A stretch of DNA of 64,000 nucleotides from Evansella clarkii (lineage in GTDB: Bacteria > Bacillota > Bacilli > Bacillales > Salisediminibacteriaceae): contig NZ_KV917376.1 of NCBI RefSeq assembly GCF_002019695.1, positions 792,369 to 856,368 of the forward strand. The letters are read 5' to 3'. This document shows, piece after piece, positions 59,456-64,000 of this stretch. Under the pieces are notes generated by a model, which searched no databases, was not told the DNA's origin, and saw only the letters and a list, made by a program, of their open reading frames with translations. Numbering within the stretch: the first letter of the stretch is position 1; each line of letters starts with the position of its first letter. The position numbers and the translations under genes are program-made.

Positions 59456-60535
59456 TTACTGCTCTTCCGAACTAAGAATCATTTTCTCAGCCATTTCGAG
59501 TATTACTTCTTTTTCCAGTTCTGGGTTCTCTATTATTAACGAGTATCTCAGCTCCTCTTCATCCCAGATAAGGCCTCTGATTAATTCTTCATACCCTGCC
59601 TGATTGCCTCTCACCTGGAGTTCGCTGTCCTTATAATCCTTTTCGGCTCCTTCAGGGGAGGGGAAAACTGTTAAATTAAAGGCTGGCAGGCCATCCATCA
59701 GATAATCAATCGAAATTTCCTCCCGATCCACTATCCCTGACATTGAGTATATTTCTATATTTGCGATTTCCGCTTTTTCATCAGAGAATAAATAAAATGA
59801 TTTGCCTAATGCTTTCTCGGCCTCATCTACCGTGCCTGACGTGCCGGAGGAAGTGACATCATCAAGAGAGGTGACCTCAATTTCTTCGGGAAGGGTTAAT
59901 ACAAATGTTCCGTCATCGAAATCAGGAGTGAAATCAATATCCGTATAAACCACTTCACTCATGAATTCCCCAGCAGCAGACTTTGTTTTTACCATGAACC
60001 ATGTTTTCTGGTCTACCCAGAACTCTATATCTCCAAGAAGAGAGCTCTCTGAGTCCGCCTTCATTTTCAGGTGATACGTCTGCATCCCGTTAATCTCTTC
60101 TTCCCCTATGACCTGGTACGTATGGGTATCCTTCATGGACTCCAGCATATTTGTAACCTGCTCCCGTGGGGCCATCATGCCGGGAAGCTCCATATTTTCA
60201 ATATTGATCGTATGGGCAGTTCCCCCCGCTTCCTCATAGATTAGTATTTGTTTTCCATCGTTTATGGAGATAGTCTTTTCCTTTGTGTCCATATCCATTA
60301 AGATAGTTTTCCTTTTGCCATCTTCAGCAGCATATTCCTGGAAGTACGACCTTTCTGAGGTATCCTCCCCGCTGTAAAAAATCATCTCGCCTTCCCCGTA
60401 ATAAGCATTAATCTCTTTATCTGATTCTAAAACATTGGTTACAATATCATCTGCAGATGCCGCCATTTCCCCAGCACACCCCGTTCCTGTTAATAATAAA
60501 AACAATGAAACTGCTAATAAATATATTTTTTTCAT
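59456..60535 (-). CDS. LolA-like lipoprotein, third gene of a two-component operon
   Basis: A 359-aa lipoprotein: MKKIYLLAVSLFLLLTGTGC carries the lipobox TGTGC. The mature part starts with a LolA/DUF4367-like beta region (VTNVLESDKEINAYYGEGEM, then QTYHLKMKA). It resembles B. subtilis YdcC-type LolA-fold lipoproteins. The ATG at 60535 follows AAGGAATAGG and lies 1 bp after the kinase stop, so it is coupled to the two-component system. It may be the sensor's partner or its target. Its ligand is unknown. Confidence 0.8.
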   Translation of the reverse strand: MKKIYLLAVSLFLLLTGTGCAGEMAASADDIVTNVLESDKEINAYYGEGEMIFYSGEDTSERSYFQEYAAEDGKRKTILMDMDTKEKTISINDGKQILIYEEAGGTAHTINIENMELPGMMAPREQVTNMLESMKDTHTYQVIGEEEINGMQTYHLKMKADSESSLLGDIEFWVDQKTWFMVKTKSAAGEFMSEVVYTDIDFTPDFDDGTFVLTLPEEIEVTSLDDVTSSGTSGTVDEAEKALGKSFYLFSDEKAEIANIEIYSMSGIVDREEISIDYLMDGLPAFNLTVFPSPEGAEKDYKDSELQVRGNQAGYEELIRGLIWDEEELRYSLIIENPELEKEVILEMAEKMILSSEEQ

Positions 60536-60536
60536 C

Positions 60537-61997
60537 CTATTCCTTCCTTTCCTCAAGACGGCAGGCAGCAAGAGTTCCATAGCCTTTTTTTGACCATATG
60601 CGTATTTTCCCGCCATGTAGCTCCATGATCATCTTAGAAATATTAAGGCCGAGTCCCGAGCTTCCACCTTTTCCCCTCGTATCTTCACCCTGGACAAATG
60701 GCTCAAAAATGCGTTCCAGCCATGCCTCCGGGACTGCTTCTCCTTCATTCTGAAAGATAAATACTGTCCCGTTGCGCCGCCATAATTCCAGTTCTTCTTT
60801 TATCCTAGGGAAAATCCACTCTGGCAATGGCTGATTTTCAGAAGCTGCGCCGATCCACAGCATACGCCCGGCATCTGTATGCCTCAGGGCGTTCCCTGCA
60901 AGGTTGTCAGCCACCCTGATCATCTGCTTCACATCAACCGAATATGTTCCTGATACTGCCTGCTCCACTGTTAAGCCAATTCCTTTTGCTGATGCCGCTT
61001 CCTCGTAGCCGGACAACAGCATGTCAAAAAACTCTTCCCCGTCCACCTGCACGAACTCCATATTGAGTCTCGCGGAGCTCAGGGCATTATACATTACCAG
61101 ATCATCGAGCATCTGCTTCATATAGTGCAATTTTTCGAATAAAACAGCTTTGTATTCCCGGCGCTCTTCCAGGGAGAGTTTCCCTCCGTTAAGTGCCTCG
61201 GTATATGCCTGAATGACGGTAAGGGGTGTTTTCAGGTCATGTGATAAAGAAGCTACAATAAACTCCTTCTCCTGCTGCTGTTTCAGTAATTCTTTCCTTG
61301 CACTGTCAATCTGAAGCCGCATCTCATCGAAGTGGCCCATCAGCTCGCCGATTTCGTCACCGGATCTCTTCGTCTCCGTTTCCACTGGATGCCCCTGAGC
61401 AAAAGCATCCATTTTCAAACGAAGTTTTTCCAGCGGCCGGTTCAGCTTTCGGTGAAGAAGGATGATAACAACCACGTAAATAACTAAAAATATCCCGCTG
61501 AAGATGATAAATAAAGTAGATGTTCTCTCATTAACTCCCTGCAGCCACTCTTCACGGCCTTTCACGATTTCATAAATGCCAACCACTGACCCATCCTGGA
61601 AAACTGGTTTCTTTAAGGAATATGTCCGGTGATTCATCTGTATCTCGTTCAGCCCCTGATACAGCTGATCAGGTTCCGCTGAGTAAAAATAACTCTGTTC
61701 CGGTGTTTCCAATGAAGAATAGAGTTTTAATCCATCGTGCCTGTACAAAGTAACCCGGAGCGATTCGTCTGTAAGCTGATTTACCGGTTCATAGTCTGCA
61801 CGAGGATTCGTCTGATAAAGAGATGCTTCTGCTAACTGCGGGGCAAGCTGTGAAAACAGCTGTGATACCTCCACATATTCCATAAAGCTTTGTTTCTGAT
61901 CGTAATTGGTCAGGCTGACGTAGATGCCGTAAAGGGCAGCAATAGGAAGAACCATTACGAGAAAGTAGCTGATCATAAGCCAGGAACGGATCTTCAT
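60537..61997 (-). CDS. Membrane sensor histidine kinase
   Basis: A 486-aa kinase. Two helices (7-27 and about 168-190) enclose an extracellular domain; then HAMP (RPLEKLRLKMDAFAQGH), HisKA with SLSHDLKTPLTVIQAY (H of the H-box), and a HATPase domain ending GGSSGLGLNISKMIME. An unusual insert ENQPLPEWIFPRIKEELEL stands in the HATPase region. I start it at ATG 61997 (GAGGAAACGAC upstream), since the open frame to 62036 lacks a site. It overlaps the regulator's stop by 4 bp (ATGA). Confidence 0.9.
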   Translation of the reverse strand: MKIRSWLMISYFLVMVLPIAALYGIYVSLTNYDQKQSFMEYVEVSQLFSQLAPQLAEASLYQTNPRADYEPVNQLTDESLRVTLYRHDGLKLYSSLETPEQSYFYSAEPDQLYQGLNEIQMNHRTYSLKKPVFQDGSVVGIYEIVKGREEWLQGVNERTSTLFIIFSGIFLVIYVVVIILLHRKLNRPLEKLRLKMDAFAQGHPVETETKRSGDEIGELMGHFDEMRLQIDSARKELLKQQQEKEFIVASLSHDLKTPLTVIQAYTEALNGGKLSLEERREYKAVLFEKLHYMKQMLDDLVMYNALSSARLNMEFVQVDGEEFFDMLLSGYEEAASAKGIGLTVEQAVSGTYSVDVKQMIRVADNLAGNALRHTDAGRMLWIGAASENQPLPEWIFPRIKEELELWRRNGTVFIFQNEGEAVPEAWLERIFEPFVQGEDTRGKGGSSGLGLNISKMIMELHGGKIRIWSKKGYGTLAACRLEERKE

Positions 61998-62707
61998 GTC
62001 GTTTCCTCGCCAATAAACCGGTACCCTGCTCCCCATACTGTCTGAATAAACTTCGGCGACTTGCTCACGTCCTTCAGTTTGGAACGGAGACCTTTAACAT
62101 GCACAGTAACTGTATTATTACCGTCCACATCCTCCAGCTGCCAGATATGCTCGTACAGCTCTGGCTTAGAAAAGGTCCGGAAAGGGTTTTTAGCCAGCAA
62201 AAACAATAGTTCAAGTTCCTTAGCCGTCAGAAGAACCTGATCGCCTTCCAGCTGCACAAGCCTGTTAGTAAAATCGATTGTAAGGCCATGCAGGTAGGTC
62301 GTTTTCCGGCCTCCTTCTCCTCCATTTTCATAGCGCCTGTACCTTCTTAAGTGAGAGTGAACTCTTGCAGTAAGCTCCTCCAGGCTGAATGGCTTTGTTA
62401 TATAATCGTCAGCCCCGGAATCCAGACCAAGCACTTTATTTTCGTCTTCATGTTTGGCACTGATAATGAGAAGAGGAACATCGCTTTCCAGCCGGATCAT
62501 CCTGGAAAGGCTGAATCCATCCATTTCCGGCATCATAAGATCAACTAGTACCAGGTCAAACGGCGTCCGCTTAAATTCTTCCCAGCCTTCCTTTCCGGTT
62601 GACGCCCAGACAGTATGGAAACCTGCTTTACGGAGATGATCAGCAACGATGCGGGCAATTTCCAGGTCATCTTCCACAATGAGAATATTTTGCTGTGGCA
62701 AATTCAT
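61994..62707 (-). CDS. OmpR-family response regulator
   Basis: A 237-aa regulator: receiver domain with phospho-acceptor Asp in DLVLVDLMMPEMDG, then a winged-helix DNA-binding domain (LTAKELELLFLLAKNPFRTFSKPELYEHIW). It acts with the overlapping kinase, presumably on the lipoprotein gene of the same operon and perhaps on the HtrA-like gene upstream; the target is inferred. No ribosome binding site conflict. Confidence 0.93.
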   Translation of the reverse strand: MNLPQQNILIVEDDLEIARIVADHLRKAGFHTVWASTGKEGWEEFKRTPFDLVLVDLMMPEMDGFSLSRMIRLESDVPLLIISAKHEDENKVLGLDSGADDYITKPFSLEELTARVHSHLRRYRRYENGGEGGRKTTYLHGLTIDFTNRLVQLEGDQVLLTAKELELLFLLAKNPFRTFSKPELYEHIWQLEDVDGNNTVTVHVKGLRSKLKDVSKSPKFIQTVWGAGYRFIGEETT

Positions 62708-62827
62708 CTTTAATACCTTCTTTCTGTCTTCATTATAGCTCCGCCATGTATGTATTTTTTTAATCTTTATATTTGCTTAATAATTACAGATCCCCGCCGG
62801 AAAAAGAAAATTCCGAAAACTCCACGA

Positions 62828-62855
62828 AGGCAACCAGAGTTTATTCTGGTTACCT
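62828..62855 (-). terminator. Terminator of the HtrA-like gene
   Basis: AGG-C-AACCAGA and TCTGGTT-A-CCT form a stem with one mismatch; TTTTCGG follows on the minus strand. It lies about 60 bp beyond the stop codon. Confidence 0.6.
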
Positions 62856-62917
62856 ACGTTATTTTCCAGGGGATTGATTATATGAAAAGTAAAAATCTGA
62901 TGAGCCAGCAGTGTTAT

Positions 62918-63766
62918 TTACTGGCCTTCTACGTATTCTGCAAAATACTCTGTCGGAACTGCAAGCCCGACCCGTTGTCTCGATCCGCCGTGTTCTATCC
63001 TCGTAGTAGCATAAACAACCGCCACTACCTCACCTTCATGATTTATGACTGGACTGCCGCTGTTCCCCTTGTAAATGGGAGCGTCAAGCATCAGCATTGG
63101 AGCTCCCTGGCCATGGTCTGGCCGGAGCCCGATTACTTCCCCTTTATTAGCTATATAATTAAAGAACAGCGGGTTACCAATAATATAAACCGGCATATCC
63201 GGCTCCCATGTATCAGTAAATTCCAGGGCTGGCCGTTCGGTATCCTCTGGATTTATCCGGAGTACTGAAATATCAATGTCAGGATCGCTTGAAACAACCT
63301 CCGCAAGATGGCTTTCTCCGCCGTCAAAAACAACGAGAATTTCAGGCGCATCTTCTATTACATGATGATTTGTCATAATGTAGCCGTCCTCCGAGAAATA
63401 AAAGCCTGTCCCTTTGCTGTCTCCTGCTCTTACGACCACAACTGACTCTTTATATAACTGGACGTCTTCATTTTGCGAAAGCTCTCTCGATACGGCTAAA
63501 AATTCAACCGTATCAAAATTAAACAGCTGGGGCCACATGCTTAACACACTGCTCAGCATTGCAACTGCTACAATGGAGGCAATCGTCGCCTTTATCCACT
63601 TTCTTTGTTTTTTCGGCTTGAGTTCTTCTTCTGCTTCGTCTTCAGGGGGGTTAAAAAATTCCTCTTTTGTATAATATCTTTCCCCGTCAAAAAACAGCTC
63701 TTCTTCCTGCCTCTCCGGCTTATCCTGCTTGTCCTCATTTTTCTCATCTTTATTATAATCAGTAAT
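62918..63766 (-). CDS. HtrA-like membrane serine protease with probable ATT start
   Basis: A 282-aa trypsin-fold protease. An acidic N-terminal tail (about 1-50) precedes a membrane helix (about 57-76, ATIASIVAVAMLSSVLSMW); the catalytic triad is His in MTNHHVIED, Asp in DIDISVLRI and Ser in GNSGSPVIN. No PDZ domain is present. The frame has no ATG, GTG or TTG before residue 70; a perfect GGAGG lies 8 bases before the ATT at 63766, and an in-frame TAA stands just upstream. ATT is a rare start used for infC. Alternatives are a sequencing error or a start at CTG. Confidence 0.8.
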   Translation of the reverse strand: MTDYNKDEKNEDKQDKPERQEEELFFDGERYYTKEEFFNPPEDEAEEELKPKKQRKWIKATIASIVAVAMLSSVLSMWPQLFNFDTVEFLAVSRELSQNEDVQLYKESVVVVRAGDSKGTGFYFSEDGYIMTNHHVIEDAPEILVVFDGGESHLAEVVSSDPDIDISVLRINPEDTERPALEFTDTWEPDMPVYIIGNPLFFNYIANKGEVIGLRPDHGQGAPMLMLDAPIYKGNSGSPVINHEGEVVAVVYATTRIEHGGSRQRVGLAVPTEYFAEYVEGQ

Positions 63767-63855
63767 CGTGTTCCCCTCCTGACTGCCCTTCCTGCTGCTA
63801 TAATTTTACCATGCGCCGCTTCATTAGTTACAGTCTTTAATCGAACTTCCCATTC

Positions 63856-63873
63856 TAAATAAACGTTTGTTTA
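63856..63873. promoter_or_regulatory. Inverted repeat in the divergent region
   Basis: TAAATAAAC and GTTTGTTTA form a 9-bp inverted repeat with one mismatch between the divergent HtrA-like and the last genes. Possible operator. Confidence 0.35.
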
Positions 63874-63956
63874 AATTTTATAAAAAAGCGATTGCCTTTA
63901 TGGCCTCTCTCAGTTACCCTTGGCTTAAATGGTGCAGGTAAGGGGGCGAGTAGTGT

Positions 63957-64000
63957 ATGGCTTATGTTAAAGTCAACGGGGTAAAGCTTTTTGTGAGAAC
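63957..64000 (+). CDS. Start of an unidentified gene (partial)
   Basis: Only 14 complete codons are visible (MAYVKVNGVKLFVR...), opened by an ATG with AGGGGGCGAG about 9 bases upstream. A beginning of this kind, with VNGVKL, is common in alpha/beta hydrolases, but the fragment is too short to name. The rest lies beyond the window. Confidence 0.4.
   Translation, partial: MAYVKVNGVKLFVR

Noticed and set aside
1-64000. tRNA, rRNA or riboswitch genes
   Set aside because: I looked for tRNA-like cloverleaf and conserved riboswitch cores by eye and found none; a covariance-model search would be needed to exclude weak ones.

Overview
The window reads as chromosome of a spore-forming Bacillaceae bacterium (Bacillus relative) of moderate GC, probably from a saline or alkaline habitat. 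Evidence: many products match Bacillus subtilis families closely (YclNOPQ, YeeI, YdaF, CypC, DbpA/YxiN, MhqR, PspA/YdjF, HtpX, DUF421, DUF3892, DUF3916), ribosome binding sites are strong GGAGG types, a sporulation-type kinase is present, and several exported proteins are strikingly acidic. No rRNA, tRNA, CRISPR, insertion sequence or prophage was seen. The genus cannot be fixed from the sequence alone.

Layout. 1-3570: a Fur-controlled siderophore importer (YclNOPQ type). 3756-8882: a MarR regulator, a DUF6944 repeat protein, a DUF421 membrane protein, a thiolase and a lone ATP-grasp enzyme. 8990-9535: a 52-bp tandem array. 9641-14058: MurJ and small or unknown genes. 14684-27053: one eight-gene minus-strand operon (GATase-like exported protein, ABC ATPase, ABC permease, coiled-coil membrane protein, MoxR ATPase, DUF58, and two von Willebrand A membrane proteins) ending in a strong terminator. 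27367-32174: DUF3231, HtpX, CYP152 peroxygenase and the DbpA helicase. 32362-33095: a second 52-bp array. 33296-34985: WrbA-type quinone reductase and MhqR with two MhqR-type operators. 35039-43178: a Cache-PAS kinase, acetyltransferase, MFS pump, lipoproteins, orphan holin and YeeI. 43193-47513: an envelope-stress neighbourhood with a TPM/EzrA-like coiled-coil protein and PspA. 47763-54224: a frameshifted DoxX gene, a nuclease-helicase fusion, GNAT enzymes, staygreen and an acidic exported protein. 54373-59345: ankyrin protein, a methionine sulfoxide reductase fusion that has lost the MsrA cysteine, and small genes. 59456-64000: two-component system with a LolA-like lipoprotein, an HtrA-like protease that appears to start at ATT, and the first codons of one more gene.

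Three themes join the genes. First, envelope stress: htpX, pspA and the TPM/EzrA-like gene each carry a sigma-W-like promoter (TGAAAC or TGCAAC, 16-17 bp, CGTATA). Second, quinone stress: two MhqR-like boxes tie the wrbA region to mhqR. Third, the intergenic DNA is unusually rich in palindrome-bearing repeats. Two arrays with an almost exact 52-bp pitch share a GCAAGAG/CTCTTGC-type core in opposite orientation, a third large array has 134/185-bp units, and all three lie between convergent gene pairs. Short arrays with a 21-bp pitch occur at three other loci. These repeats are the best candidate here for something undescribed.
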